NCBI RefSeq assembly: GCF_902459465.1
Contig: NC_047064.1
Location: 4,490,762-4,554,761 of the forward strand
Length of the DNA stretch: 64,000 bases
Reading direction: 5' to 3'
Source: Asterias rubens
Lineage: Eukaryota > Echinodermata > Asteroidea > Forcipulatida > Asteriidae
The translations under genes and the position numbers were made by a program. Below the pieces are notes generated by a model. That model was not told where the DNA came from. It saw only the letters and a list, made by a program, of their open reading frames with translations, and ran no database searches. Positions 1 to 11,700 of this stretch are shown piece by piece (within the stretch, counting starts at the first letter, position 1; each line of letters begins with the position of its first letter).

Positions 1-99
1 CTAGATCGGCCGCGCGTACATACGCGGGTTCATTGGGGCAGCCATTAGCCTATATGTGTGTACGGCTTATGGCGCGTATGTGTACGCGCGGCCGATCTT
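1..99. repeat. Foldback element at left edge
   Basis: Arms at about 3-27 and 73-98 are inverted copies around agatcggccgcgcgtacata. The middle is about 45 bp. The left end may be cut by the window edge. Confidence 0.7.
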
Positions 100-708
100 T
101 ATATTATATATCTATGAGCGCAACGCGCTCAGCCCGTAAAGGCAACGCGCTTTAGCTGAATATGACAACTGACGTTACACCGTAGGGCTCGATTGTGTCT
201 TTATCATTTGCGCTCTCAACCAATGAAAAGGCAGGATATTTGAACGGGGTGTTATAAACATAAATAAACCATGGGATGATCGATAAAAATAATTGTTCAA
301 AACCGTAGCCCCAACTTTGGGACCACGCAATTTTTGTATGTAGGCATGACGCGGAGAGGTGGCGGCCACGCAACTCCCAATGATCTAAAAATACCGGGGA
401 CTAGTCTACATACAACGCGGTCGATGTGTAGTCTGAACGTATGACGTCACACTCGGAGGCTCGTGATTTACGAGAGTGCCCTTGAGCCTACGTTAATATT
501 CTGAAGGTCACGAGGTACGGACGAACCTCGCATTAATTTTCCAGTCAACTTGTACATTCAAAACGTCATTATTTTGCAAAAGTGCAAGTAATACAAAGTC
601 GGTGCCTCTGATGAGTACGGGCTTCAAACCGAGGAACGGAGCCTTTCCAAAACCTTCTGCAGTTTCAAAAAGGGCCTTATTATTTTGAAGGTTCAAAAGT
701 TGCACCAA
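100..708. other. Spacer without recognised gene
   Basis: AT-rich non-coding sequence between the edge foldback and family B copy 1. Open frames on the minus strand (about 152-373 and 508-708) have no splice context or recognisable domains. Confidence 0.5.
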
Positions 709-1116
709 TTAAAGCCATTTTACACTTTCGGAACAGAAACAAAAAACCCAAATAACTTACAGGGTTTACAGAAGGTAATGGTAAAAGACGTCTCTTGAAA
801 TATTATTCCGTGAAATACTTTACTTTTTGAGAAAACAGTAAAACAATTATCAATTCTCGACAACGAGAATTAAGGATTTATTATCAACACATGTCATGAC
901 ACAGTGAAACGTGCGGAAACAAGGGTGGGTTTTCCCGTTATTTTCTCCCGACTCCGATGACCGATCGAGCCTAAATTTTCACAGGTTTGTTATTTTCTGC
1001 AGTATTGTCCAAGGCCCACACACTTCGTGTATCACAACTTATATATATATAAGTTGTGATACACGAAGTGTGTGGGCCTTGGACAATACTGCTTACCGAA
1101 AGTGTCCACTGGCTTA
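709..1116 (-). repeat. Family B element, copy 1, with terminal inverted duplication
   Basis: It starts at ttaaagccattttacacttt and ends agtgtccactggcttaa, so the termini are inverted repeats flanked by TTAA. Compared with the copy at 5681-6020, its right end carries an inverted duplication that forms the perfect palindrome at 999-1092. Confidence 0.8.
999..1092. repeat. Perfect 94-bp palindrome
   Basis: Two 47-bp arms are exactly complementary with no spacer, meeting at the tatata centre around 1045/1046. The right arm is the normal family B end. The left arm is its inverted copy. Confidence 0.95.
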
Positions 1117-1267
1117 AATAAAGAGTTTTTACCCGAAATTGTTTTGAACTAGTGGCTAACCAAACTTTTAAATATCGAATACCTTTATAATTATAATCTA
1201 TACACTGAAGTAAAGAAATGCAATGAACCATATCAAAGCTCAGTAGTTTTCAACGGCTTGTCTCGGT

Positions 1268-1700
1268 TTAAAGGCAGTGGACGCATTGGTCATTACTCAC
1301 AATTATTGTTAGCATAACACCAATAAACTTGGTAACGATCAGTAATGGGGAGCTGTTGATAGTATAACACATTGTGAGAAACGGCTCCCTCTGCTGAAAC
1401 AACGTACGTAGGTCTCGAGAAAGAAGTAATTTTCCATGAATTTGATTTCAAGACCTCGTATTTGGATTTTGAGTTCTCGAAATCAAGCTTTGTCACACGA
1501 AGTTGTGTGCTTTCAGATGACCTGAAAGCACACAACTTCGTGTGACAAGGGTGTTTCTTCTTTCATTATTATCTCGCAACTCCGATGACTGATAGAGCTC
1601 AATTTTTTCACAGTATTTTGTTCTTCTTCATGCTTATGATGAGATACAGCAAGTGGCAGACTGGTCTTTGACAACTACCAATAGTGTCAACTGTCTTTAA
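1268..1700 (-). repeat. Family A element (TTAA-flanked MITE)
   Basis: Near-full-length copy with termini ttaaaggcagtggacgcatt and gtcaactgtctttaa. The interior includes the family palindrome around ctgaaagcacacaacttcgt. Confidence 0.85.
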
Positions 1701-2768
1701 AGAAAATATTTTTATATCTTGTAGTTTAATCGGGAATGAAATTTACGATCTTGGCCAGCTCGGTGTAGTTTTTTTTTTTTACTTGTTTGTTAATAGTTTA
1801 TAGAACTACAATCCCGGCCAAAATGCTTGGGCCACCCTTTCCTGACGTTATAATACATCAGTTCCCTTTGCACTTACAGTCACATTAAAAACATTTTGTC
1901 CCCCGCCCCCGCCCCCCCCTCCCACCGCTCAATGTTGACTGTAACTAAGAACACAGTCGGCAAATGGAACCAACATTGAAAGGGGGCAGGGGGGCCCAAC
2001 GAGATATGGCCGGGATTGTAGCCTTGCCCAATTTGTGCTGGTTCCCCCAATGGTGGAGTCTCCTCCCACATCTTAAAACTGAATTACCATATTTAGTTAT
2101 TTGCTTTGATCTACCCAACAACAACAGTGTCAAGAAAACAAAATCGAAAATTTAAGCATGATTGACATATATTCTGAAATGGCCCCTTATTTTAAAGCTC
2201 ATCAAATAAATAACTGTTGCTGTTGATGGAAACGTACACACGGAATTCAGCCGTACAACTCGTCCGTTGGACAACTCGACAGTGTGGAGAACTCGTCGTT
2301 GAGACATCTCGACCAATGGCCAAGACAAGCCAACGGTTAAATGGCTGATTTCCGTTTACTGATTCGTCCGACGAACGGGTTGGCTGACTCTCATTTACAC
2401 ACTTGGTCGATAATCAAACTTACGTGTTTATTTACTGAGCCCAGAGTGAAAGGAGAGAGGAAGGCTACACATTACAATAGAGTTACGTCTGTGCACACAG
2501 GTCCGAGGTGACACACAATGTGCTTTCACGCTCGATGGGTTTACAGTGTGCAAACATTATGGTGAGGTTGTCATGGTGTGTTTGTAAACCGAAACCTTCA
2601 GCTCCATGATTAACACTCGTGCTGTGTATAGGCCTGTAGGTACATATCTATTTCTACTTCCATGATCATCCTTCACAAGTTTAACTACACGTTTTAGAGA
2701 GTGTTTCTAGATCCTCGCTGATTTTACTTTGGAATAATTTCCCATCGGCAGTAACAGACTAAGCTGAT
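1701..2768. other. Spacer and probable 5' UTR/promoter side of SSUH2
   Basis: It contains C/G-rich runs at 1899-1919 and no recognisable domain. The stretch from about 2400 to 2768 would hold the SSUH2 promoter and 5' UTR if the first coding exon at 2769 is right. No TATA box stands out. Confidence 0.4.
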
Positions 2769-5700
2769 ATGCATCAACGTAAGTGACTCTTTTTTTTCGG
2801 GGAAGTTGGGGGGGGGGGGAGGGGGGTCACCATTAAGACCAGTTCTCAGGCCGTGGGTAAGGGCTTAGAAACGATGAAATGAGATATAAACGCAATTAGT
2901 AAAATCAGGTACAGTCAATAGGTTTTAAAGACACTGGACACTATTGGTATATTGTCAAAGACAAGTCTTCTCACTTGGTGTATCCAAACATAATATGCAT
3001 AAAATAACAAACCTGTGAACATTAAATTGAGCTTTCGTTGAAGTTGCGAGATAATAATGAAAGAAAAAAAAAACTTGTCACACGAAGTTGTTTGCTTCCA
3101 GATGCTTGATTTCGAGACCTCAAATTCTAAATCTAAGGTCTCGAAACCAAATTCGTGGAAAATTACTTTTTTTCTCGAAAACTACGTCACTTCAGATCAG
3201 AGGGAGCTGTTTCTCACAATGTTTTATACTGTAAACCTCTCCCCATTATTCGTAATCAAGAAAGGTTTTTTTGATGATAATATTTTGAGTAATTACCAAT
3301 TGTGTCCACTGCCTTTAAAGAAAATCATTGCTACTTCATGTGGGTTTGAATAAGGACAGGACTCAATTTCAGAGCTGTCTTAAAGACACTGGAGACTAAT
3401 GGTAAGTGTCAAAGAGTAGTCTCCACAGTTGGTGTATCCCAACATATGCATAAAATAACAAACCTTTGAAGATTTGAGCTCAATCGGTCACACAAATTGC
3501 GAAATATTAATGAAAGAAAAAACACCCTTGTCGCAATTGGCAATGTGCTTTCAGATGCTTGATCTGAGGTCTCGAAATCAAATTCGTGGAAAATAAGTTC
3601 TACCTCGAAAACTTCATCATTTCAGAAGGAGCTGTTTTTCACTATGTTTTATACTATCAACCTCTCCCCATGACTCGTAATCAAGAAAGGTTTTATGATA
3701 GTAATTATTTTGAATAATTACCATTGATCAATGGAGATCAATGGTAATTACCAATAGTGTCCACTGCCTTTAAAGGGAACTATGCATACTGAACACCCAC
3801 ATATAGAAAGGAAACCATTGCTAACCATTAGTACAGTGAGCTGTATAAAAGGGACACATGTCTACTGAGCAAATCCACTGGCATAACTAGTGGTTATTGT
3901 CACTAATTTAACAGTGTTTGCGAAGCTAGATAATTAGTATTTGATTGTGTAAGTATACACGCTTGATTTATGAACCACTTGACCCTTCCAGCGAACAGGT
4001 AGTGAGTTGATTGCTTCATGCTGAGTGTCCGATGGATACCGGACACTTCGGCACTTCGGAAAACTCGGCGCTTACAAACTCGGCACGCTGCAAATTTTGT
4101 AGTAATTTTGTGTATTAAGTATACACGCTTGATTTATGAACCACTTGATGACTCTTCCAGCGAACAGGTAGTGAGTTGATTGCTTCATGCTGAGTGTCCG
4201 ATGGATACCGGACACTTCGGCACTTCGGAAAACTCGGCGCTTACAAACTCGGCACGCTGCAAATTTTGTAGTAAGTGGGTGCCGGGTTTGCAAGGTGCCG
4301 AAGTGACCGGTTTACCCACGATCTCCATGCTTAAAAACATAAGTAAAGTTACAGTATACACTAAATTGATTTGGGATTTATTCCACCATTTTAAACAGTA
4401 CTTGTGTCCGAATATTTAAAATAAAAAAACAATGAAATAAATGGCACATTTCGACCTTTCAAAGGGTGGAACAACCACTGCCAGTCTACTGAAGCACATT
4501 TTATTATATAAAAGAGGGGCCAATGGGAGACTTTCTGGGACGATAGAGGGCAGCAGACTTACCGGGTAAATCCATTGTTCTCAGAATTATGCGCATGTTC
4601 AGAACTACGTAGACAATGGAAATTTACCCGGTATGTCTGCTGCCGCCTAGCGTTGGAAAGTCTCCTATTATTGAATTGCACTCTTCGGTTGGTAGAAATA
4701 ACCATGCACACTCCCGAAATTGTTGTCCGTTCACACGAAGTACATTTTGTGAAATTTGACAACATGCAACAATTTAGCCAGGGCGACTTGCTTAATTGCT
4801 CTCGTGTAAAAGGCACTTTTATTAGTGTTACTGGAACTGTTTCAAAACTGAAATTCTGATAATAAAACACAAAAGGAGTGTAATGGTTTGTTTTATTCAT
4901 CATTCATTTTTTTTGTGGTTTTGCTTTTGAAAACCGACCGATGTTATTTGAACCTCCTGGTATAGGAATATCGTAGTTTTGTTACACTATAAAAACAAAA
5001 TAAATCAAACAGCATAAAAAATAACGATTTCTGATACTTTGACAATGTATTATTTTTCGTCCCGGTTCAACAGCCCCTCCCCAACAGGGTTATGGGGCAC
5101 AACCCCAGCAGGGGTATGCTGGAGTACCTCAGCAAGGGTATGCCGGAGCACCTCAGCAGGGGTTTGCCGGACCTCCTCCTCAACAGGGGTTTGCCGGACC
5201 TCCTCCTCAGCAGGGGTTCAACGGAGCACCTCCTCAGCAGGGGTTTGCCGGCGGAGCACCTTCCCAGCAGGGGTTCGCCGGAGCACCTCCTCAACATGGG
5301 TACGCCGGAGCACCTCAGCAGGGATTCGCCGCAGCACCAACGCAGGGTAATGGTATACCCATGCAGCAAGACACCACACCACAGACTGCCCCTCCTCAAG
5401 CGTACCCGCCGGGGTCGGAGCCGCCGGGTGTTGTCCAACAGGCTCCTCCACAACCCGCTGCAGGACAAGGTAACAAAAATTCGTATTTTCCCCTCAAAAA
5501 ATGTAGAAATCAAATTCCAACTCATACATATATTAGTATAAGAGGTACATGATAACAATCTTACATTGCGTAGGACATTGTTCTACATTCCAATCCGTAC
5601 TTTCACCACTTCAACGATGCTCTCGATTTGCTGTTGAGAATCTTGAGAATGCAAATAGTTGTAACGAAGATTACCAATCCATTAAAAGGTCACAGATTTA

Positions 5701-8700
5701 CAAATAACTTTACAAAGGGTTTACAGAAGGTAATGGCGAAATACTTCTCTCGAAATATTATTCCATAAAATGCTTTACTTTTTGAGAATACATTAAAACA
5801 ATCAATTCTCGATAGCGAGAATTACGAATTTATTTTGAACACATGTCAAGACACAAAGAAACGTGCGGAAACAAGGGTGGGTTTTCCCGTTATTTTCTCC
5901 CGACTCCGATGACTGATTGAGCCTAAATTTTCACAGGTTTGTTATTCTATATAGAAGTTGTGATACACGAAGTGTGCGCTATGGACAATACTGTTTACCG
6001 AAAGTGTCCAATGGCTTTAAAGGACAGGTGGAAGAAATTGAAAACTAAAACAAAAATCTTTCAGACGATTTCGTAAAATGTTATTTTTTTCCCCTCAAAT
6101 TTAAGTTTGAGGGAACAAAATCAAATATTATTTCATGGGAACAAGTTCATTTTTCTAAGGAACGAAATTATTATTAATACTTTGTTTACCTTTTAAATTT
6201 TGTTGTACATGTCCCTTAGGGGCTCCGTAGTAAAGGACCAATGAATTGGTAAACGGATGTATGTTCTTTTCACTGCTCTCAGTGTGCTGTATATATAATT
6301 GTAACTATGTGTATATTTGGTTTGCGGTTACACCATGTGTGTATCTACTTGCCAGGTAGAGTTGTTCTTTGGGAACTGTCATGCTTCTACTGCCGTGGAG
6401 TAGATAATCGGAGGTTCGGGAGACTGCTCAGTTCTGAAAAGAACTGTCCTGCTTTTTAACTATTACCAGGGCGGATGGTATAGACATTAGACTGGACTAC
6501 TACTTTAGCTTATAGGATCGTAATTAACTGTACTGCCGCGGAGTCAGTTCTGAAATTGGTCTCAACGTTTCGACTAGCTTGCTCTTTGACTGTTTTATGT
6601 GCGTCACCAGATGCGATTAAAGAATCGTGAACTGAACACCGGTTCACGATGTATTTTCTATGTATTTTCTATTGTAAAGCTTTTTAATAATTAATGTAAT
6701 ATTTTTTAATTATTGTAAATTATGCCGCAATTCAGCGGTATGCTGCGATGGCATTTTTAAATAAATAAACCAATAAAGCCCTGTTTACCGTTGAGCTCTG
6801 CGACTATACACTTTCGACACTTTGCATGAAGGTTTTGCAAGGCCGGCTTATCATAAATAAGTACCCAAGCTTAACTCTTTGTAACTACATATGTGGTTTT
6901 TATGTTCGCAGCGTGGAAGCCAGGAGCTACTGGCGAAGGCGCTGCCCCTTACAAGTGGGACAATACTCCTGATTCGGACCCGGAGGATAACGAGAATGCC
7001 TCGGAAGATGTCGGAACTGGTCCTGATGTGAAAGGACTGCAAACCGTACCTGGATACGAAAACGTTGTGTTTGATGATGGTGAGAGTCAATCAAATTTCA
7101 CATTAAAACAGATATTATAATATTATTCAGATGTGCAACCACGGAGGAAGATGGTTCAACATGCTACTTGTGCTCTCATTGAGCAATTAAGGCACTCGAT
7201 GCTTCGTCAAAAGTTGGAAAGGGAGTAGGTTCTGCTCCCTACCAGCCATACTTCTATAGTGGATGATACCCAGGCCTACATCATTAGTTATAGTGAGAAA
7301 TTTTTATATTTTATGCATTTGTTGGGACAGACCAAGTGAAAATATATTTGGTCTTTGACAATTACCAAAAAGTGTCCGGTGCCTTTAGGCAAAAAAATTA
7401 TGATTTCAATACTTTCAATGTCTTCAAATTCAGGTCAGCCCGTCCCTCCACCGGTCTATGAGCCCCCATCTGAACAGGAGCGACCACAAGAGACTTTTCA
7501 AAGGTAAGTAAAAATACATCCTGAATGTAATAACTTTCTGGAGTTTGTGTGCACCTTTTAAATTTGTGTCTGCTTTGTAATGTGGTGCTGTTTACATTAT
7601 ACATTTTTTTTAATGGTATTTTCTTCTGTTTTAAATTGTTAACCTTCAAAAGTATTTTTGAATTGTTTATGTGCGTCACCAGATGCGATTAAAGAATCGT
7701 GAACTGAACACCGGTTCACGATGGCCCTGTTAACCGTTGAGCTCTGCGACTACATTGTATACACTTTCGACACTTTGCATGAAGGTTTTGCATGGCCGGC
7801 TTATCATAAATAAGTACCCAAGCTTAACTCTTTTAAATAATTCCTTAGATTCCAAGCACACAATGGGTTTTTTTTTTTTTTGGGGGGGGGGGCTAAATAC
7901 TCTTATAAAACTGGGCTAAGTCTCTTCATACAAAACGAATTCTTGCTATAATTTAGTTTTGAGTGAGGATTATTCTGCTCCCTAAAGGCGCAATCTTTTA
8001 GCTGTCACGCGGCAGAATAAGGATTTTCTAATGATTTGAATTTACTGCATCATGGTGGAAACACAATGTAGTGATATTTGTGGAGGAATTATGAAAAAAA
8101 GTAGAAAGATTTTTATGTTAATGGTGCACCCGCAAACTTTGAGCCAGTTATATCTACCGCCATGGTTTAAGAAAGCCATCAATTAATGGACCATCAGGCC
8201 ATTATACTTCAATAATCAATCGTTTACCGGTTGTTGAACTTGATGAAGACTTGTTTTATATTGGAAATGATACAAAATGGACGTGAATCAATACATCTTG
8301 GAATTAAGGGACATCAAACATAAATATTGCCGTACAAATTCATGACAAGATTCACGACTTGTTCTCCACATTAGCTCACAAAATGTTTTCGAGAAGAACA
8401 TTATGGACCAAAACCAAAGTTCATAACAAACAGTAAGAAAGTGTGTGTGTAGATTAGAAATCGTTTTATATACATGAGATTACTAATACGGCTTATGGAA
8501 GCTAAATTCCAGGGGTGGACTTCACAAAGAGTTAAGACTCGTCCTAACTGAGGACTAGTCCTAGAAACGTATGGGTGTCCTAAGTTAGGACGAGTGAGTC
8601 CTCTTTGTAAAATCCACTCCAGAGTGTTAAAATAACCATTTTGTAGTATTCAAAATTGACACCACAGTGAAATGTTATTTATTTTGCTTTATGCAGTGCG

Positions 8701-11700
8701 GAAAATATTTCTGAAGATGCCGTGAGGGCAGCCATGTTGGCGTTCGTTGACAAAAAATGTTGTTATGGATCCAGGCCAGCCAAACAGATGGCCATCAAGA
8801 ACATCATTACCAGTAACGCTCTCCATGTAAGCTCAACAAAATATAATATTAATTATTGTATATTTTGAATGTTTTGGACATATTTCTGTCCTTATGTCGT
8901 TCCACTGAAAAAAAAGTTCAACAATAACAACACATATATTGTATCTCTCACTTAAAGTGAGCTAAAGAGTTTTTGTTTTTATTTTTTTATATTTTTTTTA
9001 TATTCTTCCAGCTGAAACCAACCTTACCTGTATTCACTATTTACTGCTAAAAAGTAAATCCGAACACCTTGTGCTTGTTATTACAATCACTATACATAAT
9101 AGATGATAAATTTGCATCAGGGATATAGAATGTTAAGTTTGGTTTACCCCTACACCAATGTGTACACTTTATAGTTTTAACAGTCATAATACTGCTTGTT
9201 TGATGTTTAAGCTCATTTAACAAGTTGTGTTGTCCAGTATTTGATTCCCTTAAAGTGCTATGAGGTATATGGGTCATTCCATGTCAGACCAACGCACTTT
9301 TTTACCTCATGTCTTCCGATTTTGATAAAAATTGCTGTGATTGTAGGTCCTTATGAGCAATGAATGCACAGCAATTTTTAGCCCGATCGGACTCACCATG
9401 TGGTCAGGGCAGAAACCACTAAAATCTGAAATTTTTGGGGTAAAATACTACCTTTTTGGTAAAAATATGTCATAACCATGTCAATTCTCATCACCTATAT
9501 GCAAATTTGGTATCAAAATGATGAGAATTGCATGCTCAAATCAGTTCTTTTGTCAAAAATAAATTTTCTGAAGTGTAGGTCACTGTAATCTTTAATATGT
9601 TATCGTGACCTTTGACCCAGTTTTTGAAATAATGTATCATTCCAAAAATCAATGAAATAACAATCTGTTAATAGAGCATGTCTTCCTCTATCAGAATCCA
9701 CTAAGAAACAGTTGGGCTCTTCAAAGTTTACAACTTTATGACTATTTTTGTACAAGTACCGTGATCTTTAATATGTTATCGTGACCTTTGACCCAATTTG
9801 TGAAACAATGCATCATTCCAAAAATCAACAAAATAAAAATCACTAGATAGAACATGTTTTCCTCTATCACAATAAACCAAGAAACAACTGGGCTCTTCAA
9901 AATTTACAATTTTATTATCATTTTTGTACAGTTGTTAGGTCACAAACTAGTCAATTTATATACTTTACATAATAAATCCACCAACAAACCTCACTCTTCT
10001 GATTCTAAAGTTACTTAAAGTGTTCATTGTTTGCGATTTGTTTCTTGTTGAGGGCTGATGTGGTTTAACCAGAATCAGAATTTAAACTATCAGCAGTGAC
10101 ACACCCAGGATTTATTATTTTTGGGGGGTAGGCCATATTTGTACGGCGACATAAAGGTTGTATTTCTTATTACTATTATTATTACTCGCCGAAGTAATGT
10201 ATTTAGAAGTAATGAAACATTTGGAAATATGTTTTGTTAAATTTGTTTGAATCGTTTTTCTTCCCAGTATATTTTAGAGACATTCACCGAATCACGAACT
10301 ACATCCCGCAAATTCAAACCACATAGAGGCGGTCTTGTTGACGGTTTTGAAAACGGCATGCCTCCGACTCCTTGGCAGATGCTAAGCGAACCAAATGAAC
10401 TCTTCAAGACCCATAAGAAACATCAAGAAGTACCACACACGTCATTTCTCAAGGTAGCTTTGTCTTTACCATTTGACTCTCTAATACACCCCTTAAAGCC
10501 AATGGACACTTTCAGTAAACAGTAATGTCAAAGGCCCGTGTATCACAACTTCTATATAAAATAACAAACCTGTGCAAATTTAGGGCTCAATCGGTCATCG
10601 GGGACAAAATAACGGGAAAACCCACCCTTGTTTCCGCACGTTTCGCCGTGTCATGACATGTGTTTAAAATAAATCCGTAATTCTCGATATATCGAGAATC
10701 GATGTTTATTATTTTGTTTTAATGTTTTCTCAAAAAGTAAAGCATTTCATGGAATAATATTTCAAGAGAAGTCTTTCACCGTTACCTTCTGTAAAAACCC
10801 TGTAAGTTATTTGTAAATCTGTGACCTTAAAACAAAAATTCTTTACCGAAAGTGTCCAATGGCGTTAAATATATGACGTCACAACCACCAGAAGCGCCTT
10901 ACTTAGGAGGTCAAAGGAAAACCTATCCCATTAAAGACACCAAGGCCCATTTCACGAAACGCTAGGATTAATCCTATATCGAGTTAGGACGAGTAAAAAA
11001 CTCGTCTTAACTTAGGATGGGTTCAATGCGTCCTACGTCTTCAAATAGGGAACTACACTCGTCCTAAGTCCTAAGATTAGTCCTAAGTTGGGATGAGCGT
11101 GGTGGAATAGACGGCAGACACATGTGGTAAATTGTCAAAGACCAGTTACCTCATTTGGTGTATCCCAACATGTTCACAACAGCCATAGACGCCTAATAAG
11201 AGGCTTGAGGCCTGACGTCTTTTAATATCTGAGTACTTGATATTTTCTTTTCCTAGATACTTATCACCTTTTTATGTTTTTAATTAAATTTTTTTAAAGT
11301 TTCAATAATTTACTGTATGCGTGCATCTGAATTATCAGACCTGTATGCTTCGTATAAGGAATAGTAAAGGGCACCCATGAAGAAATTATAAATTTCTACT
11401 GGAGCATTTCAAGGGCATCAAGACAATGACCAAGGGGCATGGAGGCAATCGACTCCGTGAAATATCGACTCCATGAATAATTGGATTGATCATGCGAAAC
11501 TATCAACTAACTTAAATTTACTAACCATAATATAATCAAATTAATGAATTAGTTCTCAACTGTTTCTAATCTTTCAATCTCACAGGGTTGTCACCGTTGC
11601 AATTCGTGTGGTTTTGTCAGGTGTGCCCGATGCTCGGGTAGAGGAACTGTAAGTGTCTTCCTTCTTAGACTTAAAGGGTCTGGGTACTTTTTGTGGGGGG

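Noticed and set aside
4700-4860. Helitron RPA-type OB-fold gene
   Set aside because: Only a vague strand pattern in 51 residues. No other Helitron feature nearby.
5039-5558. Long alternative frames over the SSUH2 repeat exon, both strands
   Set aside because: Shadows of the PQQG(Y/F) tandem repeat. Only the frame with consistent splice phases continues into the conserved domain.
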